DNA of 64,000 bases from Dama dama (taxonomy: Eukaryota > Chordata > Mammalia > Artiodactyla > Cervidae): positions 44,919,501 to 44,983,500 of the forward strand of contig NC_083710.1 of the NCBI RefSeq assembly GCF_033118175.1, given 5' to 3'. The first letter of the stretch is position 1, and each line of letters begins with the position of its first letter. The position numbers were made by a program, and so were the translations under genes. This document shows, in pieces, positions 9,887-21,276 of the stretch. Below the pieces are notes generated by a model. The model did no database searches. It worked only from the letters and a program-made list of their open reading frames with translations, and was not told the origin of the DNA.

Positions 9887-12800
9887 CATTATTTGTTCTG
9901 TGTACCATGATTATTTCAATCCCTTGCTCACTGTTTCCTAGCTTTATATTTCCCCTTTGTAGCTTAATCATGTTCCCTCAGAGTATGCAATGCTTCATCT
10001 CATTTTCTTTCATTTTCTATTCTATTCTTAAGACATTCCATGACAGTTTGATTCCTGATAATTTTCTTTCTTTTCCCTTTTTTGTCTACCTGCTTCTCTG
10101 ATATATTTTACTTATCATTATATTTTTTTAGAACTATTACTTAATGTGTCTTTGCAAGAAGTATTTTTTTTTTAACTTTTACATTTTAAAATCATTATGG
10201 GTGTTCATTGGGGTTTATTAATCTGGAAGAATTTCTCCTTTACTTCTGAGACATTTTGTTAATTTTCTTCTCTGCTATCATGTTGTTCTCAAGCTCTTTT
10301 TATTTTCTTCTCAGAATGTTTATTTTGATTATATGTTTAAAACAGCAATGTGTGATTTAGTTCATTAGTGAAATAATCACATTTTGAGTATTTTTTATAT
10401 ATTTGCCTTTATCTAAGTTCTTATTTTCTATTTGTGTGTCTCAGTCACTTCCTTCCTTGTTTGGAATTTTTCTTCATATTAGGTGATTGTTAACTCCTTG
10501 TTCATGTATGAGAATCAAACACTGAAATGGTATTTGAAGCTGTGTGTGTATGTGGAGGTGGAGGAGACCTTTTACGTGTGACCTGTCTGTAGGCCGACTG
10601 GGCAGCATACTGACCATTTCATAAATGACTCTCAGGATTGGCATTTTTAGGATTTTTCTCTCTAGCAAGATGATTTTCCCCAGAGAGAAGTTCTGTATTC
10701 TCCTACAGTGATTATAAATCTAACACCAGGATTTGGGAGGAGAGCAGGGAAAGCAACACTAGCTGCATAATTTAAGCATTCTTTGTGAAAAAAAATTATT
10801 AGGACTTATAAGGAAGCAAGAACAGAGTTTTAAATTGAGAGTAGGACTCTTCTCAGTGTGGGCTCTCTGTGACCACACAAGTCCCTTGCCTCTGAAGCCA
10901 ACTCAGAAGGAACAAACATCAGGGCAGACTTCTCACTGTTGAGTATTCAGATTTTCACATAATCACTGTGGTTACTTGATGTTCAACAGACCAGAGATTC
11001 TCTGTTTCATCTCTCCAGAGCTAACTTTCCTGTTTCGTACTGGCAAGTGCCAAGGACCAAATTTTAGCTATAGGGGCAAATAGAGGGGAAATATTCTGAA
11101 GTCTAGTGGTCTTTATAAAGTCTTTCAACAAATGATTCAGCTTTCAGTCCCAGGAAGATGATTTTAATTCACTCACTTAAACAGAAATTGGATTTTTACT
11201 TTAACTCAGTGTTTAAAAAAATCTACAAAATTTGTCTTTAAAAATGTATTCTATGTTACAAAACTATAAGATTTATTTTTACAAAACAGTTTATTTCTCT
11301 CCCTCTCTATTCTTTGATCTTCTCTAACTGAAATAGTGTTTAGAGAAAATTTAAATATTTCCTTTATTTTATAAATGAATAATTAAAACAGCTAATTGAG
11401 AGGAATTCAGTTGACACACACAGCCAAAGAATGCCACAACTTTCAAAGATTATAAAGAGTATGATATCTAATGCTTAATTATCTATCATTTATCTAATTT
11501 ATCTATCATAAAAGGTATACCTTCATTGAAAATTTTAGACATCAGAGAATGTTTGTCTACTTGAAAGAAAAACATACACACACAGTAAAGCAATGCCTTT
11601 TATAAGAATTCAAAAATCACTTTTGATTGATAATTGGAAGTCAGGATCATGGGTTTAGCATTATATTCTGATGCAATAAAATGAGCATTCTAGAAATTGG
11701 TAATGCTTAATTTTTAATATACAAAGAAATTTATTCTTTTACAAAAATAATGAGTAAAAATAAATTATTTTAAAACAGTTTATATTTACTGTGTGTCTGT
11801 GTCTTTTTATAAATATTTGGATTATTATCTCTAGTTCACAAGTACAGAAAACTCTTACTATGACATACTATATATTTTCCTAACATCTTTTCCAAAATTT
11901 CCAATAAATGAATACCTATCCCTTTACAGAATAGAATCACAACAGCAATAATAAAACAATGACATTAGCTGAGTTAAATGAACTTAATTTGATTTTATGA
12001 ATATTTTCTTATACACTTGTAAAATCTGAATGAGCCTAGACAGAATATCATCATTCATTTTTATTTGTAGAATATAAATATTTAATTCTTGTATTAAGTC
12101 TTAGATACTGAAAAATTTTTCTCTGAAACTATTGCTCAGGAAAACAATATGTGCTTCTTAAGTCTCATTATTTCAGCATTCATGTTCAATTTACATAAGT
12201 AATCCAGATAAGTCAGTCTTATTCTTGAGACTGTCTTATTGTGTTTTAGTAATAAAAAGAATTATTCATTTTGCAGTATTTTTTGAAACATGAAGACCAA
12301 GGTAGAACTTCTTGGCATTTTCTTTCCAGTATTTCAGGAAGTTTTTCCATGTACAGAATGAAATCTAGTGCTTTTTGAAGTCAAGTCTTGCATTGCTATG
12401 TTATTTTAGAAAGAAGCTCAGCTGGTGTTTGTCCAGTGGGATGATCTGGCATAGCAGTGTTAAAAATGAACTATGACAGGTGATCTTAAACACTGATAGA
12501 CCAAAAAAGACAGGTTTTTGTTGTCAGTTTACCTTTTATACATATACAACTCAAGGCAAGGATTTCCATCTCAAATTTAAAATTATATTTTTATCACATA
12601 TTTGACAATGTTTCCTTTTCCATCTCATCAGAAAAGAATTCTTCTTAATTTAATGCAGCACTATTTTGGGTTTTGAAGTTAAAATATGCACCATCCTCAA
12701 CTGCTTACTTAGATGCAAGAATATCCCCTATTCCTCTCTCACCAACACATATGGACTTTATGTCGAGGTAACAAAATATAGATATGGCAACTTAATTAGA

Positions 12801-12974
12801 ATCATGGCTCCTTTTACATTTTTCTAAATTCTTACTGTTACATTTATGATACTTACAAAAATATGCTGAATGTTATAAAAGTTATTCAGAAATTATTTTA
12901 ATGCTAGAAATTTAGCTGCATAAATCACCACAAAATGAGGGATAGATAAAAGAGAAGAGGCTAGTATATATTGA
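9887..12974. other. AT-rich unassigned sequence
   Basis: About 3 kb in which I recognise no gene. The text around 9890-10470 and 10840-11100 has the pyrimidine-rich look of antisense ancient LINE DNA, but I could not anchor it to a family. Confidence 0.4.
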
Positions 12975-13110
12975 ATTATTACTTGGTATTATGGACTTCA
13001 CATAGATTATCATATTTAATTTTTATTAAATCACTGAGAAAAATATTGTTGTTATTGTTACAATTATTATTGATAAAGGAAATAGAGGCTCAGATAAGTA
13101 ACATGCACAC
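12975..13110 (-). mobile_element. MIR SINE remnant
   Basis: Antisense MIR-like text: CACATAGATTATCATATTTAA, ATTATTATTG, then GAAATAGAGGCTCAGATAAG. Order and spacing follow the MIR 3' half. Diverged, as expected for a pan-mammalian element. Confidence 0.6.
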
Positions 13111-13814
13111 ATAAACAGAGATAGCAAAAATCAAGTCTAGATTACATATCCAAGATATTGCAACTTTGAAGCTTGGTGTATCTTCCAGTTAGAATATTGA
13201 AGGATGGTGAAGAAGAATAGAAAGCATGAGGTTGGAAGTTAAAGAAACAATTAGAAAGGATTCAAAAAGGGGACATAAGAGATCAGATGGTTAAGATTTA
13301 AATATGGTAAGATCTTGCTATATGGTGAAAGAGAAGTGTTTTTTTTTTTTTTTTAAATGATGCATTCTTGGGCAATATGAGGAAAATAAATCTGTTTTAA
13401 AGTCAAAGGAGGTTGTTATGTATTAGATAGGGCCAGAAGATAGTTGGCAAAATGTTCAAACTTCTCAGTGGACATCTGCTACTATGCTGCTCCAAATACA
13501 AATCCTGTAATGACTTTAAAGGAAAAGTTGTTTCTGGAGGACAAAAAGACATGTTACAATAAACAGAAAAACTAGAGAGAATGGGCTCAGTCATCAGACA
13601 GCATGACAGAGTAACCTGATTTAGACAGAAGTGGGAGTCCACTAAGTCTAGTATAACTATACTCACCCCAACTTTAAGGAATATATATATTTCACTTATT
13701 AAGTGAACAAAATGTCAAGTGAATAGTATACATCATTTATTTATTCATGTTCCAATAAATAGAGTTCATGCCATATATAAGAATATTTTAAATAAACATA
13801 TTTCAAGTAAAGGT
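13111..13814. other. Unassigned sequence
   Basis: No confident family. Contains a T16 tract near 13339-13354. The minus-strand frame at 13403-13666 has no motif and no coding support. Confidence 0.4.
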
Positions 13815-13876
13815 ACTACAATATTGTAAAGTAATTAGCCTCCAACTAATAAAAATAAATGGAAAAAAAAAAAAAA
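13815..13876 (+). mobile_element. Bovid L1 3' tail, severely 5' truncated
   Basis: The last ~60 bp of a bovid L1 (ACTACAATATTG to CTCCAACTAATAAAAAT, containing AATAAA) followed by an A-tail. The same 3' end occurs at 26230-26270. Only the extreme 3' end was copied. Confidence 0.85.
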
Positions 13877-14458
13877 GGAACTGATTCAAAAATGCATACA
13901 TGGTGTGTGTAAAAATAGAGTAGTCTAGTACTAGTACTAGGAAATATTTTGCTAGCCCTAAGTCTAAAGGACCATGAACAGGGAAGGGTTAAAGGAAACA
14001 AAATGAAGGAAAGTTTGTCTTAAAAGGAGCATTGACTTTCACTTGAGACATGGCCAACTAAAATGGTCTCAGAGGGAGGTAACTTTTGGGGAATTAATAC
14101 CTTGACCTAACTTTCCTTTCACTCTTCTGTCTGCTTTAGTGACTCCCCATTAGCTGAACCCTACTGGAAATCTAAAAAAGAAAGAAAATCTATTTTAAGT
14201 AGAGAGCATGCTGGAGACACATAGGGTACAGGGAGGTAAGCAAAAGATACCTAGAATAGTAACTGCGCCTGTCATTGCCATGTCTGCTCTAAATGCTTCT
14301 AGAGTCTATATCTCTATATTTTCTGAATAATTCTTTCATATCACATCTTCTCCCTTCAAAACTTTTCATGCCTTATGTCCAGTCTTCATGTGTAGGGCTG
14401 TTTACCTGGATTTCTATTTCACTGATAAAATTAGAGCAATCAGAAGTGAACTCCTATG
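13877..14458. other. Unassigned sequence
   Basis: No gene or repeat family recognised. Confidence 0.45.
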
Positions 14459-16077
14459 TGGGGTGGGATCAAGATGGTAAAGTAAAAAGACCCTGAACTT
14501 ACGACCCTCCAGGAACACATCAAAATTACAACTACATACAGGACAACTCTCACGGAGAATGACCTAAGGACTAGAAGAACAGCTCTTTCACAACAAAGGC
14601 TATAAAGAAAGAATTACAAGGAGTCTGGTTGAAAGGGAGGAGACATTATCAACTTGCAATCCATACATCTAGTGGGTGACCCAGAAGAGGAGGGGAGTAT
14701 TACAGACTTGGGGATCCTGATTATGGAGTGAAGAATACGAGCCCATTAGTAGGCATACAACCCTGGACCAGCACAGGAAAGATAAGCCCCCTATCTGACT
14801 TGAGAATCAGTGGGGTTTACTGGAGGACTGTGGGAAACTGAGACTGTACATGCATAGACTTGCTTGCTCCTAGGCCCAGCACAGAGATAGCTATTGAAAT
14901 CTCTCTTTTGCTCTGATCAACCTTCCAGGAACACTTCAGTGAAACTTCCAGCCCACACCAGGATCCTTCTCCAGTCCCTTTTGCTCTGACACTGATCCCT
15001 CATAGTGGGGAGAGTGCCATAGTTATCATGCGCATATGCATTGGAAAGAAAGGGAAGCCAGCTCAGAGGTGTGGCTCCAAATCATCGCGCACTGACTCTA
15101 CCTCTGACCAAGGTGGAGGCTGCCATCGCAATAGGTAGAAGTCTCAGTTACTTAGGGCTCGTGCTCCAGTGCCTACTCTATTGGCCCTACTTCCCCAGTA
15201 GAGTAAAAACCATCAATGAGTTTGAGAGTAGCAACCACTCCTGCTCCAGTCCTTTAGCCCCTGGCCCTAATTCCTCAATAGAGTAGCAGCCATCACTGAG
15301 CAACCACCATTGAGCCTCCCTGATCATGCTTGACTTCTACTCTAGCCCTCTATGCCAGCCCTGCCTCCTGCCTAGGTGCAACTGCCCGCACACCCCTGGG
15401 AGAAGATGCAGCCCATTCTCACTTCATATCCAGCTCTCCCAAGCAACTGGACATATGCAGACTGCATAGGGATGCTCACACACAGACACATCATCAAGAC
15501 ACTATAGGTAATTGGCTTTCATCATTTCTTAGAGAAAAACAGGGCAAGTTAATTAAATGAGAACACAGAGGAATATGTTTCAAACTAAAAAACAAGAAAA
15601 TACCTCAAGAGAAAAAGCTAATGAAATAGAGATAAATAATTTACCAGGAAAATAGTTCAAATAATAATAATAATGTTCACTGAACTCGGGGAAAGAGTAG
15701 AGGAACACAGTGAGAATTTCAATAAAGAAATACAAATATTTTAAGGAAATAGAGCTGAAGAATAAAATAACTGAAGTAAAAAAATACACTGTAAGGAATT
15801 AATAGCAGATTGGTTGATACAGAATAATGCATAAACATTCTGGAAGATAGAATAGTAAAAAATATTTAGTCAAAAGAACAAAAAGAAAGAAAAATTAAGA
15901 TGAAGATAGTTCAAGGTAACTCAAAGCAATATCAAGCATACCGACATTAACATTACAGGGGCTCCAGAAAGAGGAGAAAGGAATGCAAATTGTATTTGAG
16001 GAAATAACATATGAAGATTTTCAGAACCTTAAAAAGGAAACATATTCAGGTCTAGAATGCACAAAGAGTTTCAAACT
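14459..16077 (+). pseudogene. Ancient L1 5' UTR and ORF1 remnant
   Basis: The first part matches L1 5' UTR text (GGGATCAAGATGG, CAAAATTACAACTACATACA). From about 15500 it becomes adenine-rich and resembles ORF1, which normally encodes the coiled-coil RNA-binding protein. No open frame survives: the frames at 15041-15286 and 15330-15560 lie in the 5' UTR and carry no ORF1 signature. Confidence 0.7.
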
Positions 16078-17274
16078 GTTCAGTTCAGTTCAGTCGCTCA
16101 GTCATGTCCAACTCTTTGTAACCCCATGGACTGCAGATGCCAGGCTTCCCTGTCCATCACCAACTCCTGGAGTTTACTCAAAGTCATCCAACCATCTCAT
16201 CCTCTGTTGTCTCCTTCTCTTCCTGCCTTCAATCTTTCCCAGCATCAGGGTCTTTTCAAATGAGTCAGCTGTTTGCAGCAGGTGGCCAAAGTACTGGAGT
16301 TTCAGCTTCAACATCAGTCCTTCCAATGAATATTCAGGACTGATTTTCTTTAGGATGGACTGGTTGGATCTCCTTGCAGTCCAAGGGTCTCTCAAGAGTC
16401 TTCTCCAACACCACAGTTCAAAAGCATCAATTCTTCAACATTCAGCCTTCTTTATGGCCCAACTCTCACATCCATGTGTGACCACTGGAAAAATGATAGC
16501 TTTGACTAGACAGAACTTTGTTGGCAAAGTAATGTCTCTGCTTTTTAATATGCTGTCTAGGTTGGTCATAACTTTCCTTCCAAAGAGCAAGCATCTTTTA
16601 ATTTCATGGCTGCAGTCACCATCTGCAGTGATTTTGGAGCCAAAAAAGATAAAGTCTTTCACTATTTCCATTGTTTCCCCATATATTTGCCATGAAATGG
16701 TGGGACTAGATGCCATGATGTTAGTTTTCTGAATGTTGAATTTTAAGCCAATTTTTTCACTCTCTTCTTTCACTTTCATCAAGAGGCTCTTCAGTTCTTC
16801 TTCACTTTCTGCCATAACAATGGTGTCTTCTGCATATCCAAGGTTACTGATATTTCTCCTGGCAATCTTGATTCCAGTTTCTGCTTCATCCAGCCCAGTG
16901 TTTCTCATGATGTACTCTGCATATAAGTTAAATAAGCAGGATGGCAATATACAGCCTTGATGTACTACTTTCCCGATTTGGGATTAGTCTGTTGTTCCAT
17001 GTCCAGTTCTAACTGTTGCTTCCTGACTTGCATACTGATTTCTCAAGGGGCAGGTCAGGTGGTCTGGTATTCCCATTTCTTTCAGAATTTTCCACAATTT
17101 GTGGTGATCCACACAGTCAAAGGCTTTGGCATAGTCAATAAAGCAGAAATAGATGTTTTTCTGGAACTCTTTTGCTTTTTGGATGATCCAGCAGATGTTG
17201 GCAATTTGATCTCTGGTTCCTCTGCCTATTCTAAATACAGCTTGCACATCTGGAAGTTCATAGTTCATGTACTG
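16078..17274 (-). mobile_element. BovB 3' half inserted in the ancient L1
   Basis: Minus-strand BovB, 5' truncated, covering most of the RT domain to the 3' end with a GTTCAGTTCAGTTCAG tail. It splits the L1 ORF1 region: the L1 text stops at TTTCAAACT and resumes at AAATGGACCCAAAT. No clear TSD; short TTCAAAC/TCCAAAT similarity flanks it. Confidence 0.9.
16174..17274 (-). pseudogene. BovB reverse transcriptase remnant
   Basis: RT core of a BovB ORF2. Motif A is seen as CFIDYAKAFDCVDH (frame 16984-17406). Motif C is changed: the usual YADDT reads YAEDT in the frame ending at 16435, so one catalytic aspartate is a glutamate. The C-terminal blocks VVTHGCESWAIKKAE and RSNQSILKKISPEYSLEG are recognisable. 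At least two frame breaks separate motif A, motifs B to C and the C-terminus. Non-functional. Confidence 0.8.
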
Positions 17275-17604
17275 TCCAAATAAAATGGACCCAAATATAA
17301 CCACACCAAGACAAATCATATTTAAAATGGCAAAAGTTAGAGATAAAGACAGAGCTTTAAAAACAATAAGAGAGAAGCAAAGAGTCATATAAAATGGAAC
17401 CCTCATAATGCTATTAATTGACTTGTCAATGGAAACTTTGCAGGCCAGAAGGGAGTGGCATGATTTACTTAAAATGCTGAAAGGAAAAGCCTACAACCTT
17501 AAAACACTCTGACTAGCAAGGTTATCATTCAGAATTGAAGGGGAAATAAATAATTTTCCATGCAAGGGAAAATTAAGAGATCATCACCACCAAGTTGAAC
17601 TTAC

Positions 17605-17664
<60 letters not shown>

Positions 17665-17700
17665 GAAGATATATATGGATATATATATATATATATAAAA
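17605..17700. repeat. Poly-A followed by (AT)n microsatellite
   Basis: An A-run of about 15 followed by nearly 80 bp of alternating AT with small interruptions. It lies inside the ancient L1 between ORF1 and ORF2. Confidence 0.95.
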
Positions 17701-17786
17701 GAGTCTTATTTAAGCAAAAAGATAAAGGTCATAACAAGAACTAGGAAAATATATGAAGGAACAAAATCATTGATAAAAAATATTTA

Positions 17787-17818
17787 TATATATAGATATA
17801 GATATAGATATAGATATG
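17787..17818. repeat. (GATATA)n microsatellite
   Basis: Short tandem TAGATATAGATATAGATA run next to the following SINE. Confidence 0.85.
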
Positions 17819-18024
17819 TGTGTTAGTCACTCATTTGTGTCCTTCTCTTTGTGACCCCATGGGTTGTAGCCTGCCAGGCTCCTCTGTTTATGGAATTCTC
17901 CAGGCAAGAACACTGGAGTGGGTAGCCATTCCCTTCTCCAGGGAATATTCCTGACCCATGGATTGAACCCAGGTCTCCCACATTGCAGGCAGATACTTTA
18001 CCATCTGAGACAATAGGGAAGCCC
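17819..18024 (-). mobile_element. Bov-tA SINE
   Basis: Minus-strand Bov-tA: GTTAGTCACTCATTTGTGTC starts the BOV-A part, and the antisense tRNA head ends at CAATAGGGAAGCCC. It inserted between two AT microsatellite stretches, so no TSD can be read. Confidence 0.88.
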
Positions 18025-18084
18025 ATATATATATATTTTTTTTTTCTATTCATATATATATTCTAAAATATATAATTTTCTTTA

Positions 18085-18305
18085 TATACATAAAAAGAAA
18101 AATGTACTTTTTCAATCACTTATGTAAACTTATATATATATATAAGCAAATAGTATATATATATAATAGATTATATATAAAGAAAAATATACATTTTCAA
18201 TCACTTAAACTAGAATATATATATAAGTGAACTAGTATATGTATATATACACTAAATATATAATGCATATTAAAAAAATACACTTTTCAATCACTTAAGT
18301 AAATC
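18085..18305. repeat. Degenerate AT-rich minisatellite, three units of 85-90 bp
   Basis: The 13-mer TTTCAATCACTTA occurs at 18110, 18195 and 18285 (the first copy reads TTTCAATCACTTA after a longer T-run). Each is preceded by an AAAAATRTAC-like stretch and followed by TATATA-rich spacer with AAGCAAATAGT- or AAGTGAACTAGT-like blocks. The spacing of 85 and 90 bp marks a tandem array, not plain microsatellite. Confidence 0.75.
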
Positions 18306-18407
18306 AGTGTAAACGTTAAAAGACAAAAATTATAAAATTAATTAGCTACAGTAAAGAGTTAAGGAATAGACATGAAGATGTAAATATGCCATAAAAACAT
18401 AAAATGT

Positions 18408-18658
18408 CAAAAGAACAGCATGTATACTATCTATGGTGAAACAGATCACCAGCCCAGGAGGGATGCACGAGACAAGTGCTCCGGCCTGGTGCACTGGGAA
18501 GACCCAGAGGAATCGGGTGGAGAGGGAGGTGGGAGGGGGGATCGGGATTGGGAATACATGTAAATCCATGGCTGATTCATATCAATGTATGACAAAACCC
18601 ACTGGAAAAAAATAATAATAATAATAATAAAAAAAAATTAAAAAAAAAAAAAAAAAAA
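18408..18658 (+). mobile_element. Bovid L1 3' UTR fragment with A-tail
   Basis: About 250 bp of bovid L1 3' UTR (AAGAACAGCATGTATACTAT to CAAAACCCACTGG) ending in an (AAT)n/A-rich tail. It is flanked by a perfect 15-bp TSD, AAAAACATAAAATGT, at 18393-18407 and 18659-18673. The A-rich TSD start and A-tail are the normal hallmarks of L1 retrotransposition. The intact TSD suggests a fairly young insertion. Confidence 0.93.
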
Positions 18659-18850
18659 AAAAACATAAAATGTTTGAGTAAGTAAAATGTAGATATTTTA
18701 GAAAGTGTTTGAACTTAAATGATGATCTGCTTAAAATAGGTAGTATAATTATAGGTCAATATGTATGAACTTTACAGTAACCACAGGTCAAAACCTACAA
18801 TAGGTGTACAAATACTAAATTATATAAACATAATATTAAATGAACCATCA

Positions 18851-18880
18851 AAAAAAAAAAATCAAAATAAATAAATAAAT
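18851..18880 (+). mobile_element. Tail-only retroinsertion
   Basis: Thirty bases of poly-A, ATC and (AAAT)n flanked by a 13-bp duplication: AAATGAACCATCA at 18838-18850 and AAATGAGCCATCA at 18881-18893 (one mismatch). No element body is present, so this looks like an insertion truncated within its tail. Confidence 0.7.
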
Positions 18881-18914
18881 AAATGAGCCATCAAGCTACA
18901 GCAAAGAAAAGAGT

Positions 18915-19235
18915 GAAAGTGAAAGTGAAGTCGCTCAATCGTGTCTGACTCTTTGCGACCGGATGGACTATAGCTTACCAGGCTCCTCTGTCCATGGGAT
19001 TTTCCAGGTGAGAATACTGGCTGCTGCTGCTACCAAGTCGCTTCAGTCGTGTCCGACTCTGTGGGACCGCAGAACCGGAAGCTCTCCAGGCTCCTCCATC
19101 CCTGGGATTCTCCAAGCATGAATACTGGAGTGTGTTGCCATTTCCTTCTCCAGGAGACCTTCCCCACCCAAGGAATGAACCCTGGTCTCCCGCATTGTAG
19201 GCAGATACTTTACCATCTGAGCTACCAGGGAAGTC
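18915..19235 (-). mobile_element. Composite SINE: tRNA head plus two BOV-A units
   Basis: Read on the minus strand, a Bov-tA tRNA head (from GAAGTC at 19235 inward) is followed by one BOV-A unit with a CTGCTGCTGCT joint (about 19020-19130) and then a second BOV-A unit (18915-19019). One 11-bp TSD, AAGAAAAGAGT, flanks the whole (18904-18914 and 19236-19246). It was therefore inserted as one unit. GAATACTGG ends both BOV-A parts. Confidence 0.85.
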
Positions 19236-20586
19236 AAGAAAAGAGTAAAATAAGTAAAAACACAGAACAGAGAGGAACTAAAAAATAAAAAAAAGAGAGA
19301 GAGAAAGAGAAACAAGCAATAAAATAGCGATAAGTACCTATCAACAATACCGTTAAATGTGAGTGGAATAAACACTCCACTTAAAATTATAGGATGCATG
19401 GTTGGATTTAAACAAACAAACAAACAATATCCATCTATATGCTACCTATACAAGAAACTCATTTCAGAGCTAAAGGCACACACACATTCCAAATGAAGTG
19501 ATGGAAATTATATTTTATGCTTATAGAAATGAAAAGAAACATGGAATATCAATATTTATATTAGTGAAAAAGTAGACTTTTAAGCAAAATCTATAATAAA
19601 AGACAGATAATAGTTTTATATATTGATAGAGAGACCAATCCAAGAAGAGGATATAACATTGGTAAACATATATACCTAATACAGGAACAATCAAATATAT
19701 AAAGCAATAATAACAGACATAAAGGGAAAAATGACAGTAGTAGGATAATAGGAGATTTTACACCCTACTTAAATCAATGGACTGATCATCCAGACAGAAA
19801 ATCAATAAAGAAAGAGTGCTCTTAAATGACATATTAGGACAGATGGCCTTAATTATTATTTATAGGATGGACATTGCATCTAAAAGAAAAGTTACAATTG
19901 ACATTACAAATAATTATAAGAGAATGCTCTGAATAGTTGCATACCAAAAGCCTGGACAACCTAGAAGAAATGGATAAACTCCTAGAAACACCCAATCTTA
20001 CAAGATGGAATTAGGAAGAAATAGAAAATCTGAACAGAAGGATTACTGGTATTTAAATTAAATCAGGGATCAAAAATTTTCCAAAAAACAAAAGGGCACT
20101 TCACTGGGGAATTCTACTAACATTGAAAGAAGTGTTAATACCTGTCTTTCTCAAATAATTCCAAAATGTTGAAGGGGAGGGAATAGGTCTTAACTATTCC
20201 ATGATGCCAGAATTACCATGATACTAAAATCAGAAAAAGACACTGCAGAAAAAAGGGAAAATTATATCTGTTATAAATGCAGATGTAAAATCATATACAA
20301 AATATTAGCAAGCCAAATTCAGCAACACATATGAAAATGTTTAGCTGGGATTATGCCAGGTATGTAAGGATATCAGTATCCACAAATCAATGGATATATA
20401 ATATTAAAGATAAAAATCATATGATAATCCCAATAGATAAAAAGAACTTTTTTGACAAAAGTCAATGTTCATTCATGGTAAAAACAAATTTGGTATAGAG
20501 TGAACATATCTCAATATATTAAAGGCCATTTAATAGAAGACCACGATTATACTCAAAGGTGAAAGGCTGAATTATTTTCTTCAACT
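19236..20586 (+). pseudogene. Ancient L1 ORF2 endonuclease-RT remnant
   Basis: Decayed nucleotide match to L1 ORF2 in order: AATGTGAGTGGAATAAACAC, ATATGCTACCTATACAAGAA, GATATAACATTGGTAAAC and CCAGACAGAAAATCAATAA (endonuclease), then TGGATAAACTCCTAGAAAC and GGGGAATTCTACTAAC (RT entry). No frame of useful length remains. Confidence 0.75.
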
Positions 20587-20763
20587 GAGGGCAAGAGGAG
20601 AAGGGGAAAACAGAGGATGAGATGGCTGGATGGCATCACCGACTCAATGGACATGGGCTTGGGCAGACTCCAGGAGTTGGTGATGGACAGGAAGGCCTGG
20701 CGTGCTGCAGTTCATGGGGTCCCAAAGGGTCAGACATGACTGAGTGACTGAACTGAACTGAAA
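20587..20763 (+). mobile_element. BovB 3'-end fragment
   Basis: The last ~175 bp of BovB in sense orientation, from GAGGGCAAGAGGAGAAGG to the ACTGAACTGAACTGAAA tail, inserted in the ancient L1 ORF2. Confidence 0.9.
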
Positions 20764-21276
20764 CAACTATGTGCAAAATGATCAGACTGGACTACTTACT
20801 CACGCCATAATAATAATAATACTTAAAAAACCAAGATGGATTAAAGGTCTAAATGTAAGATCTGAAACTATCTCCATGAAGAAAACATAGGCATCACATT
20901 TTTACCATACACAAAAATAAACTCAAAATGGATTAAAGATCTAAATGTAAGACCAGAAACTATAAAACTCCTAGAGGAGAACATAAGCAAAACACTCTCC
21001 AACATAAATCACAGCAGGATCCTCTATGACCCACCTCCCAGAATATTGGAAATAAAAGCAAAAATAAACAAATGGGACCTAACTTAAAAGCTTAAAAGAA
21101 ACTTAAAAGCTTCTGCACAACAAAGGAAACTATAAGCAAGGTGAAAAGACAGCCTTCAGAATGGGAGAAAATAATAGCAAACGACGCAACAGACAAAAGA
21201 TTAATCTCAAAAATATACAAACAACTCCTGCAGCTCAATTCCAGAAAAATAAATGACCCAATCAAAAAATGGGCCA

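Noticed and set aside
15983..16732. 249-codon plus-strand frame
   Set aside because: It begins in decayed L1 and continues antisense through the BovB RT. No independent coding evidence.
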